A stretch of DNA of 64,000 nt from contig JAZAYU010000052.1 of the NCBI GenBank assembly GCA_038501625.1, positions 1,766,858 through 1,830,857 of the forward strand, written 5' to 3'. Numbering within the stretch: the first letter of the stretch is position 1; every line of letters starts with the position of its first letter. Below the pieces are notes generated by a model. That model was given only the letters and a program-made list of their open reading frames with translations, searched no databases and had not been told where the DNA came from. This document shows, in pieces, positions 34,985 to 46,885 of the stretch. Origin of the DNA: Corbicula japonica. Its lineage: Eukaryota; Mollusca; Bivalvia; Venerida; Cyrenidae. The position numbers and the translations under genes were made by a program.

Positions 34985-36225
34985 ATACAATGCAATGTCA
35001 TAGTGAACATTTGTGCCAAGTTATTTTGAAATCCCTTCCTTCATAAATAAGTTATAGCCCGAACAAGTAAATTCAAGTTTTAGTAACTGTGACCTTGACC
35101 TTGGACTTACAGGCATGGGTAATGTACGCAACACACCGCCTTGTCATGGTGAACATTTGTGCCAAGTTATTTTGAAAACCCTCCATTCAAAACAGTTATA
35201 GTCCGGACAAGGAAATTCTATTTTTAGTAACAGTGACCTTGACCTTGGACCTACAGGCATGGACATGGTACACGACTCACCACCTTGTCATGGTGAACAT
35301 TTCTGCCAAGTTATTTTGAAATTACTCTATTCCTAACGTAGTTACAACCCTGACAAGAAAATTCTATTTTAGTAACTGTGACCTTGACCTTGGACCTACA
35401 GGCATGGGCATGGTACGGGACACACCATCTTGTCATGATGAACATTTGTGTCAAGTTATTTTGAAATCAATCTATTCCTAACAAAGTTACAGCCCGGACA
35501 AGAGAATTCTATTTTTAGTAACAGTGACCTTGACCTACAGGCATGGGCATGGTACGCGATACACCGCCCTGTCATGGTGAACATTTGTGTCAAGTTATTT
35601 TGAAATCCCTCCATTTATAATGAAGTTACAGCCCAGACAAGAAAATTCTATTTTTAGTAACAGTGACCTTGACCTTGGACCTTCAGGCTTGGGTATTGTG
35701 CGGACACACTGCCTTGTCATAGTGAACATTTGTGCAACGTTATTTTGAAATCCCTCCATTCATAACAAAGTAACAGCCCGGACAAGAGAATTCTATTTTT
35801 AGTAACAGTGACCTTGACCTTTGACCGAAAGGCATGGGCATGGTACGCGACACATCGCCCTGTCATGGTAAACATTTGTGCCAAGTTATTTTGAAATCCC
35901 TCCATTCATAACAAAGTAACAGCCCGGACATGAAAATTCTATTTTTAGAAACAGTGACCTTGACCTTCGACCTAAAGGCTTGGCATGTACGTGACATACT
36001 GTCTTGATATGGTGAACAATTATACCAAGTTATTCAAAAATCCAATAAGAAATAACAAAGTTACAGAGCGGACAAAATTTTGCAAGAAAATTCTATTTTT
36101 AGTAACAGTGACCTTGACCTTGGACCTACAGGCATGGGTATTGTCACGACACACCGCCTTGTTATGGTGAATATTTGTGCCAAGTTATTTTGAAATCCCT
36201 CCATTCCAAACAAAGTTAAGGGCAA
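34985..36225 (+). repeat. ~145-bp satellite, about 8 copies, with TGACCT direct repeats
   Basis: The unit includes tggtgaacatttgtgccaag, ttattttgaaatccctccat, 'ttacagcccggacaag', 'ttctatttttagtaac' and gtgaccttgaccttggacct. Starts of the gtgaccttgacc box fall at 35089, 35233, 35379, 35524, 35663, 35809, 35953 and 36109. The right flank (to about 36540) holds 'ttaacacaaaat' and 'gggccataactt' blocks known to me from other bivalve dispersed repeats. Confidence 0.9.
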
Positions 36226-38886
36226 AGTGTATATTTTTCTTAACACAAAATGTAAGTGAAAAGGGGGCATAATTTGAAAAATATTGGAAGCAGGGTTATG
36301 GGTCTTGTTGGTTATGATGTAGATTTTGATGGTGAAAATATATTTCAAGTTTCAAGGCAGTATCTCAAGTAGTTTTAAAGTTATGGGCAAAATGCATATT
36401 TTGCTTAACACAAAATATAAGAAACAAGATATATTCCTATTAAAACTAATGTAAATGGAAGTATCAAAGGGCCATAACTTCTGAACGGAACATGTAAGAG
36501 CAAAACCCCACCTTTATGTCAAGTGCATTTCAATAAAGTAACAATTTTACAACTGTTTTTTTTAAATTTATTCAAAATAATTTCAGACAGAACAGTAACA
36601 TTGTCAAAATCTTAACTGGTGTATGTACAAATATAAACTCTCATTACATAATGCTATGCATGAAAATGAAGTGACTAAATTTGTATCACATGTTTTTAAT
36701 AATATCATATTTATTTTTGGTCCAATGTTAAAGGGAATGTTAATAAAGTTTTATTCTGGATTTTTTTTCAAATCTAGTAGAATGAAATCTAAAAAGATGA
36801 CGAGAATCGAATCAATAACATAAACAAGTAAATCTAAGTATTTAAATTAACAATCTAGGCTACATTTTGTCTGGTTTCGGAACATAACAAACCATTTGAA
36901 AGGAAAACGATGATAACTACTCTAATACTAAAATAACATGGGTAACAATACGCTAGCTATATTGCTGCACTCAATATCTACATGACAACATTTTCCCAAA
37001 ACACAGCACCTTTGCATTTTAAAGCTTTTGCTTGAATAATGTTTGACTTTTATTAACGTTAATGGGCATGGGCATCGATAATCTGCCTTTGCAATGAATT
37101 TAAATTTTTGTCCCAAAGAGACGAAATAAATGAAGAGTTTTCTATCATACCATATCATAATCATATCGATTTTAACAAGAACGATTTGATGGTATTATAT
37201 TTCGTGGCAAAATTTGCCAAAAGGAATGACGTAATTAAAAATAGGGTTTCTTTATATATTATTAATGTGTTATGTTGAAAATTTGTCATATTTAAATATA
37301 CCCGTCATTTCCAGAAACTTAAATGAAACTTGAATATTTACTTTCGAGTAAAAAACGTGTGCTGAAGGACTGCTGCACCAGTTGTACAGTAATATTTTGA
37401 ATTATTAAAATATAATTTGATTTTGTGCTGATGAACATCCTTTAATTATCAAATAGATATTAAAATCAATTAAAGACAACTTTATGGTCGGATTTTCCCG
37501 AAAACATATTGTTTTCCAATTGTTAAGAAAACTAAACAAACAGAAAAGCGAAAAAACGTCAATGCAACTGAATTAAATAAAAAAAAAATAAAGAATAAGT
37601 TAACAAAAAAGTTAATGAAAACAATTCCTTTCACCATAAATAAGAAATCTTGAAATTCACAAGCAAATTTCCACTCATAAATAAAACATGAAACAGTTTA
37701 CATATTGTTCAAATGCTCAATATCATTTTTCGACAGATTGAAATCAACCAGATATTAAATCAAATTTTCATTATTTTTATTACAACAAAATCCCAGAGAA
37801 AAACAGTTTAATGTTTATCCTGTCAGTAGTGATAGAAAACCGATATATTTTGTCATAAGATTAAGAAACGAAAAAAAAACCCAAAACATTTCTATTCAAA
37901 AATAGGTTCTCAACTACTTGGTTATATATTTTATACTATAAAGTATTATACCAAAATAACAAAGACATCAGAAAATTGCAAATTGGTGTTTCCCAAAGGA
38001 AATAAATGCAAACAAATGTATAGGCCAATTTCAAGGACCCGTTATTGGGAAAAACATACGACTTATACACGAAAATTTACGGTATCTAAATATGATTTAT
38101 ACTCGAAAACTAACGGTATGTAAAATTGAACGCAAAAGAACATAAAAATATTATCACAAAATCTTTTAAAACATAAAAACTGGCTTTGACTTCTCTAGTA
38201 AATGAATATTAAAATTCAATTTAGTTTAACTAAAATATATCAAATGCATTAATTAAATGCAAATTTCTGTATCGAATTATAAAGCACCCACACATATATA
38301 TCAGTTAATATTGTCAAAATAATTTAAACGATATCGCTGACTAAATGTTTATGATATAAATGCAGAATGAAAATGTAAGGGCGATCAAAAAATAGATCTT
38401 AAATGCCCAAAATGAAATAATTATTTACAAATAGTGGTATTAAGTTTTTAATGACCAGATTGAAACACGTAACGGGAAAAGAAATGACGTGAACCACTCG
38501 CAGATACATTTTTCCCGTGACGTGCCATAAACGACAGGTGTTAATTTGGATACAACCTTTTTTTGGGACTACAATCAAGAAAAAAAATCCAAAATTAAAA
38601 TGCTAGTTAAAATGTAAACGCAACAACACAAAATGGATTTGTTTAAAATACTGACTTGGCTGTTTTTTTTTATAAATATAAAACGTTTAAATAAAACCAT
38701 TAAATTTTTCTCTAAAAAAATCAGAAAATCAACTTGAACACTTGTTAGGTACTTGGTAGTTTGATTCTTTTAGGTTACAGTATTACTTAAACGACCTGGA
38801 CAACGTATGTAAATGACAGATAAATGGATTCAAAATCTTGAATATATAAGAGACTGACTATTTCGATTTAATGTTCTTTAAAAAAT

Positions 38887-38892
38887 TTTATT
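38887..38892 (-). terminator. Candidate polyadenylation signal of gene 4
   Basis: AATAAA on the minus strand about 330 nt past the gene 4 stop. No long poly(A) tract that would mark a retrocopy follows the gene on the minus strand; the best is a 9-base run near 38665. Confidence 0.3.
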
Positions 38893-39224
38893 GTTTGGTC
38901 TTAATGCACAGTAGTTTAACAAGCCCTCCTGGCATGCGCACAAGTGAAAGAGATCATTTCCGGTCCACGCGAAAAATGGTAACATATATTCTATACGTGA
39001 CATGCACAGTGTTTTCAACGAAAAGCTAATATGCTAACGTCCTATTTCCGATCCCATGGGACGTCACAATCACAACCTTAAACTATGATGTGCTCTAATG
39101 CATACTCAATAATTAAATGACTGACTTTGGCAAGATCAAACTGTCATGTTTCTGATCAGATTTGCTCTTCTTTCATTTAACAATTAAGATTATTCACAAT
39201 GACTACCCGAAAGAACAAACATCA

Positions 39225-40473
39225 TCAATCAACGGGCAGTGGTTGCTTTTCTTCGTTTAGAGGCGGCATTTCATTGGGTCTCAATGTACCTCCGTTATTA
39301 TTAGGAAGTCGGCGTGTCTGTTTATCCTGGAAATTTCTCCATAGTTGTGTAACCAAGTCCGTGGTAACTAAGTCAGTAGAGTTCCTAGTTATCACTCTAA
39401 GAACGAATACACCGTCTTCTCTCAGGTAATTGTCAGCGAATCTTTGACACAATTTCTTGTCAAACCCGTTTTGCAACTGGTCTGTGATTTTCAGGTATTT
39501 CTTGACGTATTGAACCCGACTTCTCTTCAGGACGACGACGAAGCACCAAGCGAGGAGGTTGTAGACAGCCAAGGCGGTGACGAAGAAGAACCAGAACCAG
39601 AGGAAGATGAATATCTTCTCGTTGAAGAGATTGATAGGCAGCACACACTGGATCGTAAACCTCTGCACGTTCTGAAGTTGGCGAATCTCAAAGTCGCAAA
39701 ATGTGACACGTGGGAAACGCGGGCTTTCCCGCCATGGGGAATTGCTGTGCAAACCGGCAATGACTTCGAAACCGTACACGTTGTATTCCGTCGCCATAAA
39801 AGCGTTCAGTAAAAAGAATTGTCCAATACAGTTTGCGACGTAGATGGCTTTGATGAACAGATATAAGGCGGATAGGTAAGTTCCACTGCGCTTGCTACAT
39901 AAAATGCAGCAAACGCGACTAACGCGTTCCCTCATTGCTGTGTATCGATTCCACGTGTAATTACGTTCAGTGTCCAACCATTTATCGATATGGATCGCCA
40001 AATGTTCAATAATTTCTTTTCTTGATGAAGGTGATGCTAGTTGTGTTTTTTCCGCCATGTCGACGACTTTGTTCAGGTTGATCCCGCTGTTTGGGTGAAG
40101 TAATTTCCATATTACGTTGGGCAGTTTAAATAACAGAGCTTGAAACGCAAGAATCAACGGCACCCACTGATAGTACGTTATTTCTCTTTCTTTACGCTCG
40201 GTTATGTCCACAGGTAACGTTTCGGAAAAGGAAACGAAGTAAGTGTTCGAGATCCAACAGTAATATTCAGCGTACTTCTCGTACCATCCTTTGAACTCCG
40301 CCGGATGCCAGCAGTGGATCGGGTTGCCGACGAACTGAGATGTACTGACGACGACGGCGAAGATGATTAGAAGGATGACGGTATAAACATGGCTCATTCG
40401 ATCAATCCAATCATCATTACGGGAACCACGAAGTCTCTTAAAGCCGGGAATTGATCCCAGAATTGCGCTCACC
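39225..40473 (-). CDS. Gene 4 main exon (entire innexin body)
   Basis: 1249 nt. The acceptor is preceded by a long pyrimidine tract (ctttctttctctttc then AAAACAG), so the 5' intron is real. It opens G-GTG-AGC in the same phase as all the other exon 1 copies. The apparent start at 40472 is a GTG codon and not a true initiator. Ends TGA at 39225. Confidence 0.95.
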
Positions 40474-43400
40474 CTGTTTTGAAAGAGAAAGAAAGAAGAA
40501 TTAGGGTGTTGTAAACGACTGTCTAAATTGCTTTTACTAATTGAGGAAAACGGGTTAAATTCGTCTTTTTTTAAACACTGTTTACGAAAGAGTTTTGTTT
40601 ATTGTAATAAAATGACAATTGTTAAAGGAAGAAAAGATAAATTTGTTTACAACGCTTACAACACCCACACAGAAGAGCAGAATAGAAGAGATAAAGACAG
40701 TGGAAAAATCAGAATTTAACCCATTTTGACTAAGACGTAGTCCCGCTATTACGATCACCACTGGGACTGGGTGAAAGTGCTCTTAATAGTGGGGAGGTCT
40801 TTATTTTGGTGTGGAATGTAGTACGCATCTGTAAAATAAGACAGTGAATTGGTGGTCTAAATACCGGAGTGGTCTTATTTTAAGGTTGTCTACATATGGG
40901 GTTTTACTGTACGCTTCTGGCAAAGGGAAGCAACTAACCATCGCTGCTATATAAGCTCAAATATTTGTAATTTAAGCATATGATCACTTTACGCCTAATG
41001 CGCTATTTATAAGTAGGTACATGTAGATATTTTCGGACTGAATCATGAATTACATGTATTATGCTTTGTAAAATATATTCATGATAAATAGCTGATTCAA
41101 ACATTGAACGTGCGTACAAAAGTACGACCTTTGTTAAATGTATTTGTATATACAATGTATATCGGCTAAGCAAGTATGGATTTAACAGATTTTAAAGATT
41201 GACTCTAGTACTTTGTTAATGTTACCTTAAATGAAATCACCAATAAATCCCAATAGCAAACATGTAAATATATAACCTCTAAGAGGTACATATCGCAAGG
41301 TATGTCCATATCATGCATAAATGCGAAATACGGATCATTTTGATGTAAATGAAGCGACATGCCATCTGAACGTAAAGTGGTTTCCTTATTCTTTTAAGTA
41401 GCATACAGTACGAGATTAGTTTTATGATCTTGGGCACAGATTTTGGATCACGCTACACGTTAAAAGCAAATTTAAACAACAACTGAACGATTTTGTCAAA
41501 TATGTTCAACTCTGGGATGACTGGGTATCGCTATTCACTATTTTGGTTACTTCACATGAACTTTTTTAACAAAGACTTTTTATTATTCTGTTTCACTGTC
41601 GCTATTATTAAGATTTGTTTTACAATTAAGTTTTGTTTCATGTACTTATCACGTATGTGTTCCTCAAGTTTGTTTTAAAAATATATAACTCAGGGCTTTT
41701 CATGCTTATATAACAGCGGCCTATAAAAGGCCTCTTCCCAATCCATAAATATAGTATTTTTTCCCAATTGTGGCAAAAACTCTTCCCAAAATGCTAAGTA
41801 AAATGTCCAAAAATGGTTAAAACTCCTCTGAGGGGTGTTCGAAAATTGAAGTCTGAAAAATAAAAAGCTTAAAAAATTAGTTTTAAGTTAAAAATACCTT
41901 ATCAATTTTATAAACTAGAACCCATCTTTCAATTAATTTTGTTTTCCCAAAATAAACAATTATCGAGCATACATTTCCCAATTGGAAAGGCCAGGGCCTC
42001 TTCCCAATTTTCTGATGAAAAGCCCTGTAACTCAACGTAACTCTAAACATAGTTTGCGGATGAATACGTTGATATGTATACATGTCACTGCGGGCGTGAC
42101 TCGTGACTCAAAGAAGTGAAAGCTTACAGGTTCAAAACCAACCATTAATCTTTTACTATTACTTTTCACTTGCGTTAAGTAATGGAATGGACTCCCGGGT
42201 GCACACGGTCAACAAAGTGCAGTCCACTCCGTATCTGCGGTGTTATATTTAGAAAGGTGATCGTACACTATGGTATATCAAGTCAATTATCTATCAATCG
42301 ACCATTATTTTGGTCAATAAAATAGTTGAATGGGTTTATTTATCTTATATACAACAGAGCGGTCACAGGAAAATCAATAAGATTTGATAAATTTGTTTGA
42401 AGTCGCCCAAACGTGTTTAATTTTGGTGGTCAAATCAAGTTCTAAATACTATATTATAAACCGAAAAGAGAATTACGTCAATTTGAACCATGCTTATTTG
42501 AATCGTTAAAACGTACGGATTCTCAGCGCGTGACTAGCCTAAGCAGACGTTACAATACGGAGTTAATAAAGCAGACCAATATAATGGCGTTCTAAGTAAC
42601 CCTGCACATGATTTGTTTATTGACATGTTTTGCATAATAAACACATGCAGTAGTAATAAACATATCAAATGAACGCATAACTTCTGTTCCCGGTAGTCTG
42701 TGACCAAGATGACATTTGCGTAATTTTCAAAGATGGTATTCACTTGATGCATTTTAGTTCTTTTCTCACATCATTTCATTTGAAAAAAGGTCACACTGAT
42801 ACAGCAGCAACAGGCGTGTCAATCATGGAAAAACGCCTAAAAGCCCTACGGCTAATTACAGATTTGCACATCCATGCAATCTTAGCAGGGACTACATAGT
42901 TCCCTTTAAAACTAGCACGAGACAAGAACATTAAATTTAAATAATGGTCTAAAATTTCGTCTCTAATGCCGAAAATGATGCTAAAATTTCCATTATCATC
43001 ATTATACGTTGAAATATCCCCACAGGAAGAATAGCGATAGCAATATTTAACATTTTCCCATCTGTTTCAACGCTTGATTTAACAGTAAACTAACTGCGTT
43101 GCTCTGGTTTCGCATTATGGCCGTGTGTTCACCTTCACGCATCAGACATGCAGGTTATCTTAAGATGCATATCTTATTTTATTCTCACCTTGAAGCCGAT
43201 TAACGTGTAAGTGTATGACACTTAGGGGTTGTCATAGGGATTCAATGAACGCTGGAGGCAGATTTTTATACAGATAAGCTCATACTTCTAGAATTTAAGT
43301 TTTTAATAAATATGATAAATGAAAGACATAGTGATAGATAAGATTTATAATCTATAATATATTTCGATCCCCATAACATGGCATTAAATTTTGGCTTAGT

Positions 43401-46400
43401 CTAAAAATATCAGAATGATAACCGAAATGTGGGGTGCATGTGTCAAAGTCTTCGTATTAACAATTAATTGTTTTCATAGAACTTCTCTTTACCCATTTCA
43501 TTACTTATCTTTACTACAAAAAAAAACAAAACAATTTAAAATAATTACAGTCATTTTCTTGATAAAAACCCTCGAACCATGAACAACCTTAATGTCAACT
43601 GCCGGTGTTCATTTTAAAACACACCGGTAATTAATAAAGATCAAGTTTCGCTTCGGGTAGAAAAAGGGGGGTCAACGTTTTCGTGAACAACAAACGAGAC
43701 AGAACATTAAATTATTTAGTCGGCTAAAAATGTATGCAAAAACGAAGCGCTTGAATTTATAATAAAAAAAAACTTTTAAAGAAATCTAACAATCCTTTCA
43801 TTCACTTGTCTTCTTGTTTGTGTCTAACTTGCTTTTTAAAAGTTAAGAGAAAGACAATCTGACCACTTTAATTATATGTACACATTATATTACATTATTC
43901 AAGAATATACATTCTTATTTTTTATGGGGAGGACTCTGAATTTATGAACTATTTAAGTTAAATAAATGTTTTTGTTTTGTTTTACAAAAACATTTTACTG
44001 CGTAAATTAAAGACGATTCATTTTATTGACACAAGCGATTTTTTCTGCACTTCCGTAATATCGCACTTAGACCTTAGACTTTTACATTAATGTAATGTCC
44101 ATGTTTGGTTATATGTTCATAACTTGTTTGACATCGTAGGCGATGTTTTTTTTTGTAAATGTATTTAACATGATGATGATTTTTTTGCATTAATGTATTG
44201 TCCCGCCTCCTAAGAGGGCATATCTTCCTCAGGCCTCTCAAAGTATTAGATACGCAAAATTAATCGTTTATATAAAATATACATAGAATAATGTTTCTTT
44301 AGCTCACGGATCAGTTATTTGTGGCCGAAGCAAGTTCTTTTGCGGTGACTTAACTGCCTCATATGAAATCTCGACATTGCTCACATATTTCTTACCAAAT
44401 TGTCTCAATATTTCGCGATAAGTACATCGACACTATTGCTTAATTATTAGATGACGCAATTTTCCTGAATCATAGCAATAATGTGTACAGGATATCAGGA
44501 GTCTATCAAAATTAAGCAACATACATATTTATGATATACTGGAATCGGGATGCTTCTTATTTAAGTGTAAACTATTCAATCAGTCGGATACAACGCAATC
44601 CCCCTTAGCAACCGATGTAGATCTAGATCAGCTTGCACATCTGTGCAGTGATCTGGATTCAAACTAGTCGCTTTCTATTTGAATCTTTAAAAGATCAGGC
44701 CTTGATCAGAATATATGAATGTGCAGGCTGATCTGGATCTACACTAGTGACAGATGGGATAGACTTAGAATCCAATGGTTATAGGTCGTATTAAGTGGAT
44801 GTATGACGTTCTCCATGGAGTGAAGAAGCACTAGTGCACTCGTCACGGTGGAGACTTAATGTAGAGTCTGCTTCAATTATTCACAGACTAAACTCGTGAT
44901 GTTATAACGTTATTCATGTTCACCTTAATTTAAGCATGGAAATTTGCAGGCTTCATTTCCTTGCATTTTCTAAAATTACACATTTTAAACTGAAAATACC
45001 ATATAATTGATCCAATAACAACCGTAGAACAGAGTTTAAAAACTTTAGGGTTGAACACATAGTTGAGATGAGGAAAAGGCTTTATAACCGTATGACTTGA
45101 TCTGATTTAAAATGAAATTTGAAAAATATGCCTGGGCTATGGAATAAGAAGCTATACTAATATAAGCCTAGATTAAAGAAACGTCCAACTGAAAAGAAAC
45201 ACCAGGCATGTAGGTCAAATTGATAAACGTGTAACAATATAATGAGATCCTATATATAATTCGATCCTGTCTAAGTTTAAAATTTATAACGCACTTATCA
45301 ATCCAATCTGGATTTAATTTTCGTGTATATTTATTATTGCATCATAAAGGAATCGTTTGATCTGCGTGTCATGCATGGTGAAGGGTCAATTATAAAACCA
45401 AGCTCCCGGTCTATTACTTTTTGATAAGCATCTGTATCACCTAGATCTGCTATCTCAACAAGCTTTGGAATGTTAATTAGCAAATCTCTTTTGTCACGTA
45501 ATATTTGTGATGTAACACAAATAAACTGTCGGAATTTGACACATCTTGTGCAGCATTCCAGGTAGCCTGCAGTGATAGTTTACCGTCATGATCCCAAAGT
45601 GTAAAATGACCTAACACATGTAAATATGATCTATGTTTAGTCTAATTATAATTATATGACAAAGTTTAGTTTAACATCTGCTATTGTTAGTCAAGGCCAC
45701 AGTCTGCTGTTTCTGACGTAACTTCAACGAATGATATGTTTCAGGTTTAAGCGTCAGGGCCCCTAGCGTATATTTATTATTATAGTAGATTGCATGTTTG
45801 AAAAATAACCCGGAGCGAAAAACCTTGGCAACATAAAATTATTATATAAAAATGTCCTAAATGGTTGAATTAAATGATACCATGTGCATGTGTTATGTCC
45901 TCTTAGAGACTGCCAGTGACCAAACTGTTGTTTTCCCTTACAACAATAAACGGACTCCAGAGCTTTTTTCCCTGTTTAGTAGGGGTGGTGGGTGGGGTGG
46001 GGGTTTACAGGCCTCATCCCCTCCCCTCTCAAAAATTCTTTTAAATCACGCAGTTTCTCCAAGAAGTTATTTTTATATCAGTTTTGTTTTTATTTCCCGT
46101 TTAGGACGAAATGACGCTATAATTTCCCGCCGTGGACGAAATGACGCTATTGTTCACCGAATTAGGCATGGGCTGCTTCTCTGACAGTTAAAATAGCCCT
46201 GGACCCGACAAAAAGCTTCACAAACAAAGGCCCGTGCATTTAAAGGGGTCAAGAAATCAAGTAAGCGAGGTCATTTGCTGAAATTATCCAGGGCTGCACT
46301 CTGAATGACCTTTGAGAGCATATCATTTCAATACAACATGTACACAACCAAGCAAATGTTTGAAAAAAAAACAAACAACAAAAACATTGCAGTTGTTTAA

Positions 46401-46885
46401 ATATTTTTCTTGCAATTTTGTCAGTTAATTGAATAAACAATCTTGTTAATAACCAGCGATCCAAAATATGGCATTCTTAGCAAAGACAATAAAGCGAATT
46501 AAAAAAACTTTTCTGTAGCATATACTACATTTTTTGTGTTTTGCATTACAGGTAAAATACTTTTATATATATATATATATCATATAAATGATTACATGTT
46601 TAAATTGTTTTGTTGCAGGCCATCACATAACTTTTAAGCGAAAACAGAAAATTTAGAGTGTGAATATCAAAATGAAATCAGACTTGGTATTAACTTTTAA
46701 CTGTCAAAAACAGATGTTACTGAACAGACTATTTTCCCTATTTATTACAGTGCTGCATATAGTGTTGGTTAACATAGACATTATAAAAAAAAGATTTTTG
46801 TATTAATTTCGTGGAAAAATGAGAGACGCTCGTTGAAATAATTAAGAAAAACACATGACAGTAGCCCCAAACCATACCGAGTCAT
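39225..46885 (-). CDS. Innexin gene 4 (body in one exon, 5' intron kept)
   Basis: A full innexin whose body (39225-40473) has no introns, although genes 2 and 3 split the same region into five exons. With the candidate start exon at 46878-46885 the product is 418 aa, starting MTRVSAILGSIPGF. Seen: NDDWIDRM motif, TM1 (about 32-51), loop-1 Cys 57 and 75, YYQW (103-106), TM2, TM3 (about 205-229, [14 protein letters not shown]), loop-2 Cys 262 and 279, TM4 (about 288-310, [11 protein letters not shown]) and a tail with Pro/Asn-rich end. The former junctions are clean: TERK|EREITYYQW, NVQR|FTIQC, YNLLA|WCFVV and YLR|EDGVF. The frame is intact and all hallmark residues are present, so it is probably functional and not a dead retrocopy. 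Confidence 0.93.
44600..44765 (+). repeat. Palindromic repeat family B copy
   Basis: gatgtagatctagatcagct and gcaggctgatctggatctac form the two arms. Confidence 0.65.
45982..46003 (+). other. Potential G-quadruplex
   Basis: Four runs of at least three G with short loops (GGGG-TGGT-GGG-T-GGGG-T-GGGGG). It is unusual in this AT-rich window. On the gene 4 transcript strand it is the C-rich side. Confidence 0.6.
46878..46885 (-). CDS. Gene 4 candidate start exon (Met-Thr-Arg)
   Basis: ATG ACT CG followed by donor GTATGG. Joined to the main exon it gives MTR-VSAILG, the same first three residues as in gene 3. In a scan of several kilobases a pattern this short is expected once or twice by chance; the Thr-Arg agreement is the main support. 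Confidence 0.4.

Larger units (their letters stand above)
24419..38886 (+). other. Gene-poor 14.5-kb stretch between innexin genes 3 and 4
   Basis: No supportable protein gene. It contains a 33-bp CxxC-coding minisatellite (26129-26330), a nested inverted-repeat element (27509-28141), diverged family A copies (about 29090-29215 and 33600-33755), T-arm-like repeats (30005-30185), a pyrimidine tract (30930-30990), fragments of family B (25085-25130, 33095-33130), the 145-bp satellite (34985-36225) and very AT-rich DNA (36.5-38.9 kb). Confidence 0.6.
40474..46877 (-). other. Gene 4 5' intron (about 6.4 kb, if the start exon is right)
   Basis: No other gene is seen. It contains a family B copy (44600-44765), a G-quadruplex motif (45982-46003), a short duplicated gacgaaatgacgctat unit (46100-46155) and AT-rich DNA. 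Confidence 0.5.

Noticed and set aside
36623..36823. Small plus-strand ORF of 66 aa after the satellite.
   Set aside because: AT-rich, low-complexity residues, no support.
39444..39812. Plus-strand ORF of 122 aa with a very acidic run of Glu and Asp.
   Set aside because: It is antisense to the TM4 and tail coding part of innexin gene 4; the acidic run is the complement of Phe/Leu codons.
39225..40473. Gene 4 as a processed pseudogene.
   Set aside because: No frameshift or stop, all family Cys and the YYQW signature are intact, a 5' intron acceptor is kept, and no convincing poly(A) tract follows.
43983..43992. Alternative start exon for gene 4 (ATG TTT TT followed by GTAAAA).
   Set aside because: The donor is weak and it lies in a T-rich run; the resulting MFL does not resemble the paralogues, unlike MTR at 46878.
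45861..46184. Plus-strand ORF of 107 aa with a Gly-rich segment.
   Set aside because: The Gly run is the translation of the G-quadruplex tract; there is no recognisable domain and no splice support.
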